Source: Mycobacterium sp. AZCC_0083 (GTDB taxonomy: Bacteria; Actinomycetota; Actinomycetes; Mycobacteriales; Mycobacteriaceae). From it: a stretch of DNA of 47,448 nucleotides. Under the pieces are notes generated by a model that was not told the origin of the DNA, searched no databases, and worked only from the letters and a program-made list of their open reading frames with translations. Every line of letters begins with the position of its first letter. Position 1 is the first letter of the stretch. This document shows positions 1 to 7,558 of the stretch, one piece after another. Location: NCBI RefSeq assembly GCF_014202335.1, contig NZ_JACHGP010000032.1:1-47448 (forward strand), written 5' to 3'. A program made the translations under genes and the position numbers.

Positions 1-95
1 CCTCCGGAAATCCTTCGTCGAGGGCGTAGTAGCCGTTCGTCCACACCGTGCCGGCCTGCAGGTCACGGCACACCTGACGGGCACGCGCACCATCG
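1..95. repeat. 95-bp terminal inverted repeat (left copy)
   Basis: These 95 bases are the exact reverse complement of the last 95 bases of the window (47354-47448). Identity stops just after the CGATGGT junction of the ALDH fusion. The repeat lies inside ALDH coding sequence, so it is gene-derived and not a transposon end. An assembler stopping at a repeat shared by two loci would also give this picture. Confidence 0.95.
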
Positions 96-124
96 TCCGA
101 GCCGCCCGCGAGGGGATCGGCCAT
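1..124 (-). pseudogene. ALDH fragment: 10-codon leader start fused in frame to ALDH C-terminal part, runs off left edge
   Basis: Reading leftwards from an ATG with a GGAGG ribosome site, the frame is MADPLAGGSD followed directly by DGARARQVCRDLQAG and on to the window edge. The second part is the same as the ALDH at the right edge (its codons from about residue 418), while MADPLAGGSD is the same start as at 45950. The catalytic Cys and Glu region of the enzyme is absent, so this is either a true internal-deletion relic or an assembly chimera. The fusion is in frame. No other function can be read from it. Confidence 0.7.
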
Positions 125-165
125 GACGTGCCTCCGTGGTGTGATGCCAACAGTGGCGATCACCG

Positions 166-189
166 TCACTGCCACCACCACTCAAACAT
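166..189 (-). CDS. Putative Trp-rich leader peptide MFEWWWQ
   Basis: A seven-codon ORF with ATG and TGA encodes Met-Phe-Glu-Trp-Trp-Trp-Gln. It sits about 20 nt after the AT-rich motif and about 40 nt before the start of MADPLAGGSD. The same peptide occurs at 45885-45908, and MFEWV is found in front of the monooxygenase at 25596. Three tandem Trp codons in a short leader ORF is the layout of attenuation leader peptides such as trpL. No trp gene is present here, so the sensed signal is unknown. Translation is inferred, not shown. Confidence 0.5.
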   Translation of the reverse strand: MFEWWWQ

Positions 190-203
190 TGAATTCTCGA
201 CCA

Positions 204-222
204 GTCACTTTTTAACGAGATT
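204..222 (-). promoter_or_regulatory. AT-rich promoter/operator motif (AATCTCGTTAAAAAGTGAC)
   Basis: Minus-strand sequence matches the motif family seen at 45851, 25561 and 31543. The TAAAAA stretch could serve as a -10 box. It lies 14 nt before the leader ORF. Confidence 0.4.
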
Positions 223-239
223 ATCATCACATAACGTCA

Positions 240-535
240 TTCTCATCCTCAGCCAACGCCAGTAGTTCGGCCACGCCCTGACAAAACACCGACGCCCTCC
301 CGGACGCGTCGCACCGCCAAGGATCTGAAGGCTGGCAGGTGAGAGCGTGCCGGATCAGGCCCGCTGGACAGCAAGTCTCCACGCGCAGCCGGGCGGCTCT
401 GACGCTGAAAGTGCTGTGCCACAGCATATCTAGTGACTTCACCACAGACGAGCCTTCGGTACCGGGAAGAGCTCTGAGACCATCCGATCCGCCGAACAGG
501 GAATAACTGCCTCGGCGCCGGTGTCGTAGTCCGTC
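240..535. other. Intergenic, no supported gene
   Basis: About 300 bases without a convincing gene. A long minus-strand frame crosses it but only as a shadow of the LLM gene downstream. No repeat or clear promoter was recognised. Confidence 0.5.
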
Positions 536-1384
536 ATGACGAAACCATCGCTGGGCAGCTTCGGCGCCTACCTCCATGTCCAGGATTACGAGAAGTGGAA
601 CCTCGCCTCCCGCGTGAAGAGCTTGGAAGAGCTCGGATACGGCACGGCGTGGATCGCCGGTAATGCCCCCGGCGACTTGGCGATCCCCGAATCGTTCCTG
701 ACTCGGACGGACTCGATCTCGGTCGGAACGGCGATCGTTAACATCTGGGCCGAGGCGGCCGACGACGTCGCGGCTTCCTTCCATCGGATCGAGGGGCGTT
801 ACCCTGGTCGCTTCGTGCTCGGTGTGGGCCTCGGGCATCGCGAGGTCAACGGCGAGGTCTACCAGAAGCCGCTGGCCGCGCTGAGCAGCTACGTCGACCG
901 GCTGCTCGAACTCGGTGTTCCTCGTGATCGAATCATCCTGGCAGCTCTGCGTAATAGGGTCTTGCAGCTGTCCCGGGACAAGACGGCAGGAGCCCTGCCG
1001 TACTTCACCACCGTGGAGCACACGAAGAAGGCACGCCAGGTCCTGGGTCCCGATCGCACGTTGTCGGTTGCGCAACTCATCACCGCCAGCCCGGACCGCG
1101 ACGCAAACCGTGCCGTCGTACGAGACCACTCCAAGCTCTACCTGGGCCTGCAGAACTACGTGAGCAACCTGCAGGAGACAGCCTTCCCGAACCTGCGCGT
1201 CGGCGACGATCCCAGTGATGAACTCCTCGAAGCGCTCGTCCCCCTGGCCGGCCTGGAGGCCGGACTCGAACGAGTGCGTCAACACCTCCATGCCGGAGCC
1301 GATCACGTACCGATCTTTCCGCTTCCGCAGGCAGAGGACCCGTTCGTTGTCTTCGAGACGGTCGCAGCCAAGCTGCAGTTGTGA
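536..1384 (+). CDS. F420-dependent LLM-class oxidoreductase (TIGR03620-like)
   Basis: The 282-residue product has the (beta/alpha)8 luciferase-like pattern. An early GYGTAWIAG strand is followed by LTRTDSISVGTAIVNIW, then RFVLGVGLGHREVNG, typical of mycobacterial F420-dependent members of the TIGR03620 type. It probably carries out hydride transfer with deazaflavin F420H2 in the cytoplasm, substrate unknown. The length is full for this subgroup. The ATG is preceded by only a weak ribosome site. It stands alone: upstream is the ALDH remnant reading the other way, and downstream is about 1 kb of decayed sequence. The family call is firm; the cofactor is inferred from mycobacterial relatives. 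Confidence 0.8.
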   Translation: MTKPSLGSFGAYLHVQDYEKWNLASRVKSLEELGYGTAWIAGNAPGDLAIPESFLTRTDSISVGTAIVNIWAEAADDVAASFHRIEGRYPGRFVLGVGLGHREVNGEVYQKPLAALSSYVDRLLELGVPRDRIILAALRNRVLQLSRDKTAGALPYFTTVEHTKKARQVLGPDRTLSVAQLITASPDRDANRAVVRDHSKLYLGLQNYVSNLQETAFPNLRVGDDPSDELLEALVPLAGLEAGLERVRQHLHAGADHVPIFPLPQAEDPFVVFETVAAKLQL

Positions 1385-1989
1385 ATCGCAGACCCGCGGG
1401 CCTCGATGCCGTTGGGGCGCAATATCACCGCGGGGTTCCGATTGCGTTTCGCCGCGCGATCCAGGCGCGACAATCGTCACGCGACAGACGGATCGACAGG
1501 TATCCGCTGGCGAAGTTCGACCCCGTCGGTCCACCCCATGGCGAGTGATACGTCCCGGACGCCATCTTCACCTTGAGAGGCACCACCCGGCGGTGGCCCC
1601 CGACCGCCTGCTGCAGCTCGGGCGAGCGACACACATCGGATCCCGATGGATAACATTCGTTATCCACCACTAGTTGCTCCCTTTCCATCGGATGAATCAC
1701 GGATACGGCGTCGCTGCATCGGTAGCCAACTGGCTCTGGTCACGAAAACTGCTGCTGATCTGAGGATTTAGTCTCATTTGCCGCCTGTCTCGGATTGCCT
1801 GTGACCCGGCGCGCTGCCGACACTCCGGCGAACCGTCTCGACGCTGATGCACTTACCTGCAGTGACATGGCGATGATTCACTGGACGGTTCAACGATGCA
1901 TCGGATGAGACAGGGCTGACGCCGGTTCTGCCCGTCGATAAGAGCGGTCGCTGTGCGTGGCCGGTTCGGTTCCCGCGTTACATCCATCC
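1385..1989. other. Intergenic with no recognised gene
   Basis: No convincing gene. A 91-codon minus frame at 1425-1700 has fair third-position GC but no recognisable domain and no clear ribosome site. It could be a relic of an unidentified gene. Confidence 0.4.
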
Positions 1990-2157
1990 GGAGACCCAGA
2001 CCGTCGACGAGATGCTCGAGGGAGTTGGCGCGTCGCCTAGATGAAACTCCGGAGCGCTGATCGAGGCATCGCCACGTCGATGCCCGCATCGTCCATGAAC
2101 GACCGCCGCCGTAGAAATCCGGTATCTGGTGATGGTGGATACAGCTGTGAACGTCAT
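1990..2157 (-). pseudogene. Decayed amidohydrolase 5' fragment (relic of the 40601 gene family)
   Basis: Minus-strand sequence aligns with the start of the intact amidohydrolase. An ATG at 2157 stands where the intact gene has GTG. The IHHHLIPDFY region is recognisable as a frameshifted HHHQIPDFY. After a deletion comes DDAGIDVA, nearly identical in DNA to 41400-41460, then an in-frame stop. Similarity fades left of about 1990. It cannot encode an enzyme. It shows that a second copy once stood here. Confidence 0.75.
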
Positions 2158-2421
2158 GATTCTGCGATCTATCGACGATTAGTTCGATCTGGGCTCTACC
2201 AAATAAGCGCATATGCAATATAATGGCGAGTGCCATAAATAATTGCTGCGGGCCTGTCAGGTCTACGGGCACAGAACTGCAGCACGGAGAGTGCAAGTGC
2301 AAGCATCCTTGTCAGGGACGCACGAAGCATCGCCGCCCGCGGACCAAACATTGTGCCGTCCCACAGTTCAGCCGAACCGAGCACTGCAGATTCGCGGCGG
2401 CAACAGCACCGAGGAGGCCTG

Positions 2422-3480
2422 ATGGCCGACCACATCGCATTCGCCAACCGCGTCGCGATCGTGACAGGAGGCGGTCGCGGGTTGGGCGCCGCGTACGCCA
2501 AAGAACTGGCCGACCGTGGCGCCGCGGTCGTCGTGCACGACCTGGGCAGCACGGTAGCTGGCCACGGCAGCGATCCGCACCCCGCCGAGTCCGTGGCCGC
2601 TCAGATTCGCGCCACGGGGGGCCGCGCATTGGCCTGCACCACCGACGCCAGCGCCCCCGACGGCGGCGAGGCAGCGGTGAAGTCGGCCATCGCCGAGTTC
2701 GGCCGGATCGACATCGTTGTCGCCAACGCTGGCATCATCCACTCCGACCCGCTCCCGGACTGGCCCACCGAGCGGTTCGAGGCGCTACTGCGCCACCATC
2801 TGCTCGCCGCCTTCCACGTCGCAAGACCGGCGTTCAGGTATATGAAGTGTGCCGGCTATGGGCGTCTGGTTTTCGTGTCGTCTGCTGCAGGCATGTTCGG
2901 CCAGCCCGGTCTTGCTGGTTACGCCACCGCGAAGGCAGGAATGCTCGGACTGATGAACGTCGCGGCAATTGAAGGGGCCGAATACGGCATCAGGGTCAAC
3001 GCAATAATGCCGATGGGACATACCCGTATGGCTGCCGCCGTTCTCGGGCCAGCAGGCCAAACTCCCGAAGCCCTCGCATTTCTCGACACGTTGCGACTAG
3101 ACCAAGTCGCGCCCGTGGTGGCCTACCTGGCCAGCGAGCAGTGCACGCTGACACACACGGTTCTTAGCGCGTTCAGTGGCCGCATTGCGGCGCTGCGGGT
3201 GGGCATGACAACGGGATGGTTCAGCCCCGGCGAATCCTTCACGGCTGAAGATGTCGCCGCGCATCTACCGGAGGTCATCGACCCCGAAGGAATGTTCCTG
3301 CCAGACAGCATCCATGACGAAATGGGATACGTGACAAGCCGACTGGCAGGCCCGCGGGAGCCTGACAAGCCGACTGCACGTGGCGTCGACAGCGCGCGGC
3401 TAGTCACTCAGCAAGATGGCTATGGAAAGGATCGTGACCACCGTGGTTCCCAAGACGATCGTAATCACCGGCGCGAGTGA
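2422..3480 (+). CDS. Short-chain dehydrogenase/reductase (SDR)
   Basis: Start chosen at the ATG with GAGGAGG 5 nt upstream; an upstream ATG at 2353 only adds an unsupported tail. The protein has the Rossmann motif TGGGRGLG (residues 15-22), an NAG motif, and the catalytic YATAK (Y167, K171). At about 352 residues it is longer than the usual 250-300. The last 30 or so residues are charged and low in complexity and overlap the start of the next, broken SDR, so the original stop may have been lost. It resembles mycobacterial SDRs of the 17-beta-HSD4 type that oxidise hydroxyacyl or steroid intermediates. The substrate is not predictable. Confidence 0.8.
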   Translation: MADHIAFANRVAIVTGGGRGLGAAYAKELADRGAAVVVHDLGSTVAGHGSDPHPAESVAAQIRATGGRALACTTDASAPDGGEAAVKSAIAEFGRIDIVVANAGIIHSDPLPDWPTERFEALLRHHLLAAFHVARPAFRYMKCAGYGRLVFVSSAAGMFGQPGLAGYATAKAGMLGLMNVAAIEGAEYGIRVNAIMPMGHTRMAAAVLGPAGQTPEALAFLDTLRLDQVAPVVAYLASEQCTLTHTVLSAFSGRIAALRVGMTTGWFSPGESFTAEDVAAHLPEVIDPEGMFLPDSIHDEMGYVTSRLAGPREPDKPTARGVDSARLVTQQDGYGKDRDHRGSQDDRNHRRE

Positions 3481-3823
3481 CGGCCTCGGCGCGGCGGCGG
3501 CACGCGAGCTCACCAGTGACGGGCGCAAAGTGGTTCTCGTCGGGCGGCCGAAGGCGAAACAGCCATTGCCCGCGAGCTGGATGCCGACTACTGCGTCACG
3601 GGCTTCGCCGATCTCTCGACCGCCGCGCACGGATGCCCGGACCGACCAGGCGACTTCTTCCGAACTGCGCGAGTGTCCCAACGTCTATAGCGGGCAAGAC
3701 CGGCGCTTCGACGCGGAGCGTTGGGGTGGGACCGATGGCACTGAGCGGCGATTCCAACAGTGCCGCAGCCCGATTCGCATTCTCGATCGGCTGTCCGAGA
3801 CTGGCATCACCGATTTGGCCTGA
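3416..3823 (+). pseudogene. Broken SDR
   Basis: The frame opens with TIVITGASDGLGAAAARELTS, the nucleotide-binding start of an SDR, and is intact to VVLVGR. It then leaves frame: AEGETAIARELDADYCVTGF continues in another frame before a stop. No NAG or YxxxK motif follows in any frame. An overlapping remnant up to about 3860 shows no recognisable domain. It overlaps the tail of the preceding SDR. Confidence 0.75.
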
Positions 3824-3856
3824 ACACACATCCTTTTTACCCGACAGGAGCGCAAC

Positions 3857-4951
3857 ATGAAATTCGGCATCTTCTATGAAATGTACGTCCCGGCAGACGA
3901 ATCCGGTGCTGAAGCAAGAATCATCCGCCAGACGGTCGATCAGATCGTGCACGCCGACAAGAGTGGGTTCGACCATGTATGGCTGACCGAACACCACTTC
4001 CTCCGGGGCTTTTCCCATATGTCCGCCCCGGAGGTCATTTTTGGCGCAGCTGCGTACCAAACCGAGCATATCCGGTTCGGCTTCGGGCTGGCGCTGACGC
4101 CGCCGTCGTACAACCATCCGGTTCGCATTGCCGAACGGGTGGCGATGCTCGACTGTTTGTCAGGCGGCAGAGTCGACTTGGGCTCGGGGCGCTCCACCAC
4201 ACCGGCCGAGTTGTATGGCTTCGGCATCGACCCGGAACAGTCCCGCGCCCAGTGGCAGGAAGGCATCGACGCGGTCGCCCGGCTCCTTGCGGAGGAGAAC
4301 GTCGCGCTTGACGGTGAGTTCGTCAAAATGCCCGCGCGCACCGTTGTCCCGCGTCCCGTCCAGCAGCCCCACCCACCACTGTGGGTCGGTGGGGTTGGTC
4401 CGGGCAATGCCGAGCGCGCAGCCAAGAAGGGCTTGGGAATGCTCTTCTTCGCCCACAAAACCGATTACGACGGCTTGACCGCGGCCACCGAGGCCTACCA
4501 CGCCAACATCGACAAGGCCCAGCCGATCTGCGGGTTGGTAAACAAACAGACAGCAGGGTTTGTCAACGGCTTGTGTAGTTACGACCGTGACGAGGTTCGC
4601 CGCCTGGCAGCGCGCAAAACCGTGGAGCACACGCTTCACGGGGTCGACTGGATGACCGAGGGCTGGCCAGGGGGGCAACCGTCGCCGAGCTATGCGCACG
4701 TCGGTAGCGGCGACGTCGCCATGCTGCGAGAGGCGACCAGGACCGATCCCGCCGCCATAGCGGAGCTGATGATCAACGAGGGGTTTGTCATGGCCGGCAA
4801 TCCCGACGATTGCGCGCGAGTTCTGGACGGATTCAAGGCCAGCGGTGTCGACCAGGTCATCATCCACATGCAGATGGGTGGCATGCCCCACGACCGCATC
4901 ATGGAATCCATCGAGTTGATCGGCAAAGAGCTGATCCCGAACTACGCGTGA
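3857..4951 (+). CDS. LLM-class flavin-dependent oxidoreductase (bacterial luciferase family)
   Basis: The 364-residue protein starts MKFGIFYEMYVP and carries HVWLTEHHF, a luciferase-family hallmark, then LTPPSYNHPVRIAERVAMLD and the glycine-rich PPLWVGGVGPGNAERAAKKG near residue 170. Full length for the family. An AGGAG ribosome site lies 6-7 nt before the ATG. The stop overlaps the GTG of the following SDR, so the two are translationally coupled and probably act on the same substrate. It probably uses FMNH2 or F420; the family includes monooxygenases for ketones and hydrocarbons. Confidence 0.85.
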   Translation: MKFGIFYEMYVPADESGAEARIIRQTVDQIVHADKSGFDHVWLTEHHFLRGFSHMSAPEVIFGAAAYQTEHIRFGFGLALTPPSYNHPVRIAERVAMLDCLSGGRVDLGSGRSTTPAELYGFGIDPEQSRAQWQEGIDAVARLLAEENVALDGEFVKMPARTVVPRPVQQPHPPLWVGGVGPGNAERAAKKGLGMLFFAHKTDYDGLTAATEAYHANIDKAQPICGLVNKQTAGFVNGLCSYDRDEVRRLAARKTVEHTLHGVDWMTEGWPGGQPSPSYAHVGSGDVAMLREATRTDPAAIAELMINEGFVMAGNPDDCARVLDGFKASGVDQVIIHMQMGGMPHDRIMESIELIGKELIPNYA

Positions 4952-5778
4952 ACGCGACGTCTAGCCACGCCGGTTCGGGCCTCGCCGTTATCACCGGCGG
5001 TGCCAGTGGAATCGGTTTGGCGTTCGCGCGCGCTTACGCAACACGGGGATCGCGGGTACTGATAGGCGACATCGACGAGGCAGCGATGGACTGCGCTGCC
5101 GAGCAGATACGGCAGCTCGGCGCCGCGGTGACGACTTCGGTCGTAGACCTGCAAGACTCCGATTCTGTCGCGGCCTTCGGGGCCATGGCTCGAGATCGGG
5201 GAACGATGACGGCGGTGTGTCTGAACGCAGGCATCACCTCGACGGGAACAACCGTGTGGGATACCTCCTTGAGCACTTTCGACGCTCTGATCGGGGTCAA
5301 CCTGCGTGGCCTCTTTCATAGTGTCAAGACCTTCGTGCCCGCCCTGATTGCGCAGGGCAAGCCCGCTGATATCGTCATCACTGCATCGATGGCGGGCATG
5401 GTTGCCTGCCCCCATAGCGGCGCCTACGCCGCTAGCAAAGCCGGTGCGATCGCGTTGGCCAAGTCGTTGCGAGCCGAACTTCAGTTGACGGCTCCGGCGT
5501 TGAGACTAGCGCTGCTCAACCCCGGCGTGGTCAGAACAAACCTCATCCGCACCTCTGCTGCGCACCTGCCACGTGACGGATCGATGTCGGAGGATCTCGT
5601 GAACGTCAGCCACGATGCGCTCGATCAGAGTGGTGTAGAACCGGGTGTCGCAGTTGCCTGGGCGCTAAAAGCCCTGGAGGACAACAGTTTCTGGGCGCAT
5701 CCTCCCGCCGGCGACCCGTTCAGAGAGATGCTGGCGATCGAGTTCGCCGAGATCACCGACGATCAGGCGCATCCGTGA
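4948..5778 (+). CDS. SDR family oxidoreductase
   Basis: The GTG start overlaps the upstream stop by four bases (GTGA), which decides it over an upstream ATG buried in the LLM gene. The 276-residue protein shows TGGASGIGLAFARAY (Rossmann), LNAGI, and the active-site YAASK preceded by a conserved Ser in ITASMAG. The C-terminal half has the LNPGVVRTNL segment typical of classical SDRs. It likely works with the coupled luciferase-family enzyme: one oxidises or reduces a carbonyl/alcohol intermediate made or used by the other. NAD versus NADP preference is suggested by GDID after beta-2 (NAD-like), a weak inference. Confidence 0.85.
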   Translation: MNATSSHAGSGLAVITGGASGIGLAFARAYATRGSRVLIGDIDEAAMDCAAEQIRQLGAAVTTSVVDLQDSDSVAAFGAMARDRGTMTAVCLNAGITSTGTTVWDTSLSTFDALIGVNLRGLFHSVKTFVPALIAQGKPADIVITASMAGMVACPHSGAYAASKAGAIALAKSLRAELQLTAPALRLALLNPGVVRTNLIRTSAAHLPRDGSMSEDLVNVSHDALDQSGVEPGVAVAWALKALEDNSFWAHPPAGDPFREMLAIEFAEITDDQAHP

Positions 5779-5780
5779 CC

Positions 5781-6170
5781 CTACGTACGCGGGCGACGCT
5801 TGTGTGGCGAAGGCCGGTCGGCGATCGGGTTAGCCATCGTTTGGTGCCCATCATCCCTCCTGCGCTGGGCGACAGCAGATTCGCGATGGTGGCGGGCGGC
5901 ACTGCCCTCACTGAGAAGTTCAGAAAGCCTCCCCCGCGTCTCGGCGAGCGCAGACAAGTCGCTGGCGTTCAGCGTCCCACGCACCGATCGGGTGGCGATC
6001 AAGATCTCCAGTATCGACATGGACTGGGGCCCGATCAGCACCTCCCAGACCTTTGCCGTCAGCGTTTCGGCACGGGTGCGGCCGTCCTTGTTTTCAGCGG
6101 CTTCGTCGACGATGGCCCCGCGAGAGGTAACGAGGCTGCTCATCCCACGATCGAGCACCGTGGCCTGCAC
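5781..6170 (-). pseudogene. TetR-family regulator, C-terminal remnant
   Basis: The reading frame contains RTRAETLTAKVWEVLIGP followed by SILEILIATRS, which matches the ligand-binding C-terminal half of mycobacterial TetR regulators. There is no helix-turn-helix: the segment upstream is an AT-rich breakpoint region. The C-terminal tail after AARHH looks out of frame. Position, divergent to the DapB-like/CAR genes, suggests it once controlled them. The family call rests on pattern memory. Confidence 0.45.
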
Positions 6171-6436
6171 CGCCTTGTGCCCGTCCTTGCATGAATATAT
6201 TGCGTGTACTGTAATATAGCATGTGCGATATTATGCTGTTTGAGGGTTATGGGGAGAAGTGCGCCCCGAACTCGATAACCCTGTTGCGCAGAGGGTTACA
6301 CGGTTGGCACATAGCTGGAGGTTCGTCGGCCAGAGGGTGGACGGACGGGTTGGTGGGCGGCGCTAGGCCGACCCGAATCTAGGCGTGATACCGCGTCTCG
6401 ATCGCCCAAAATTGACGCCGACGAGGACAGGGAGAG
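6171..6436. promoter_or_regulatory. AT-rich intergenic region upstream of the DapB-like/CAR genes
   Basis: A strongly AT-rich island (about 6190-6235, several ATATTGC/GCAATAT-like and TAATATAG elements) lies between the TetR remnant and the oxidoreductase gene. It probably holds the promoter for the downstream pair. No exact box is assigned. Confidence 0.35.
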
Positions 6437-7507
6437 ATGGTGGGCAAGCTGAAGGTCATACAGGTGGCCACCGGCACGGTTGGCACGCATAGCCTGCGCA
6501 CCATCCTCGGTCGCCGAGACATGAAGCTGGTCGGCCTGCTGGTGTTCAGCCCCGACAAGGTCGGCAGGGACGCCGGTGAACTCGTCGGAGCAGCCCCCGT
6601 CGGCGTAGTCGGCACCAACGATTTCGAGGCAATCCTCGGCCTTGACGCAGACGCGGTCGTGTACAACGCCCTGGGCGAAACCAGCGATCCCGCAGCAGCG
6701 CTCGACCAGATCTGTCGACTGCTCGAATCTGGAAAGAACGTGTGCTCGACAGCGGTCAGCGTGCACATCTATCCCGACATCATCAAGACCGTCCCGCTGA
6801 GGGCGACACTCGAAGCGGCCTGTCACAGAGGAGACGCCTCGTTTCACAGTTCGGGTATCAACCCGGGCTACATGATGGATGTATGGCCGATCACGTTGTG
6901 CCGACTAGCGCGACGGATCGACACGATCTACATGACCGAGATGGTCGACATGTCGCGCTACACCTCCCGTCAGATCGGCGACGTCATCGGCTTCGGGCAG
7001 CCCGTCGGGCAGCGCAGCGTCAGCTATCCTCGCGATGCCGTCCGCGAGAGTTCCTTGTACGCATCGATTCAGATGTTCGCCGACGCCACGGGCCTGCGGT
7101 TCGACGACGTGACCGTGGACCGGGAAGTCGCCCCATCCCCATGTGACATCGAGACTCCGGTCTACTCCATCAGTCCGGGGCAGGTGGCAGCGGTGCGGAC
7201 CACCTTGCGTGTCTACACCGGCGGCAACGTGCGGATCCAGAACCAATGGGTCTGGGTGCTGGGTGAACAAGCGACGCCGCCCGATTGGCCGTATGGGGAT
7301 GGGGCATGGACCATCCGCATCGACGGCGATCCTTGCCTGGAAAGCCGCATCGATGCCAGTACTATCCACGACGCCAAGCAGCCCGATGTGCTGATGACAG
7401 CGGTGCAGACCGTCAACGCCATACCGGCGGTCGTAAACGCGCCTCCCGGAGTTCAGACGCATCTCGACTTGCCGTTGTTCAGTGGCGGATTCTTTGCGAG
7501 TACCTGA
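6437..7507 (+). CDS. NAD(P)H-dependent oxidoreductase of the DapB-like / amine dehydrogenase family
   Basis: The 356-residue protein starts with KVIQVATGTVGTHSLRTIL, an N-terminal Rossmann motif of the GxxGxxG-like type found in mycobacterial dihydrodipicolinate-reductase-like proteins. It continues with INPGYMMDVWPITL and a C-terminal domain of the 2,4-diaminopentanoate dehydrogenase type. Such proteins are common in mycobacteria near lipid and xenobiotic catabolic genes, with mostly unknown substrates. It lies 51 nt upstream of the carboxylic acid reductase and was probably cotranscribed with it. The purine-rich stretch GGACAGGGAGAG before the ATG serves as ribosome site. Confidence 0.75.
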   Translation: MVGKLKVIQVATGTVGTHSLRTILGRRDMKLVGLLVFSPDKVGRDAGELVGAAPVGVVGTNDFEAILGLDADAVVYNALGETSDPAAALDQICRLLESGKNVCSTAVSVHIYPDIIKTVPLRATLEAACHRGDASFHSSGINPGYMMDVWPITLCRLARRIDTIYMTEMVDMSRYTSRQIGDVIGFGQPVGQRSVSYPRDAVRESSLYASIQMFADATGLRFDDVTVDREVAPSPCDIETPVYSISPGQVAAVRTTLRVYTGGNVRIQNQWVWVLGEQATPPDWPYGDGAWTIRIDGDPCLESRIDASTIHDAKQPDVLMTAVQTVNAIPAVVNAPPGVQTHLDLPLFSGGFFAST

Positions 7508-7558
7508 GCACTGATGCTCCCCCGCCCTCGCCACACCGTGCGTTATGAAAGGTCCGTA

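Larger units (their letters stand above)
96..239 (-). repeat. Leader repeat, left copy (inverted relative to 45835-45980)
   Basis: Read on the minus strand, this block matches 45835-45980 with only a scatter of substitutions. It carries the AT-rich motif, the Trp-rich leader ORF, a small hairpin, the ribosome site and the first ten codons MADPLAGGSD. The match starts at TGACGTTATGTG and ends at the ALDH fusion point. Confidence 0.85.

Noticed and set aside
227..1534. 435-codon minus-strand frame across the first LLM gene
   Set aside because: It is antisense to a clear LLM oxidoreductase, has no domain and an Arg-rich composition typical of shadow frames in GC-rich DNA.
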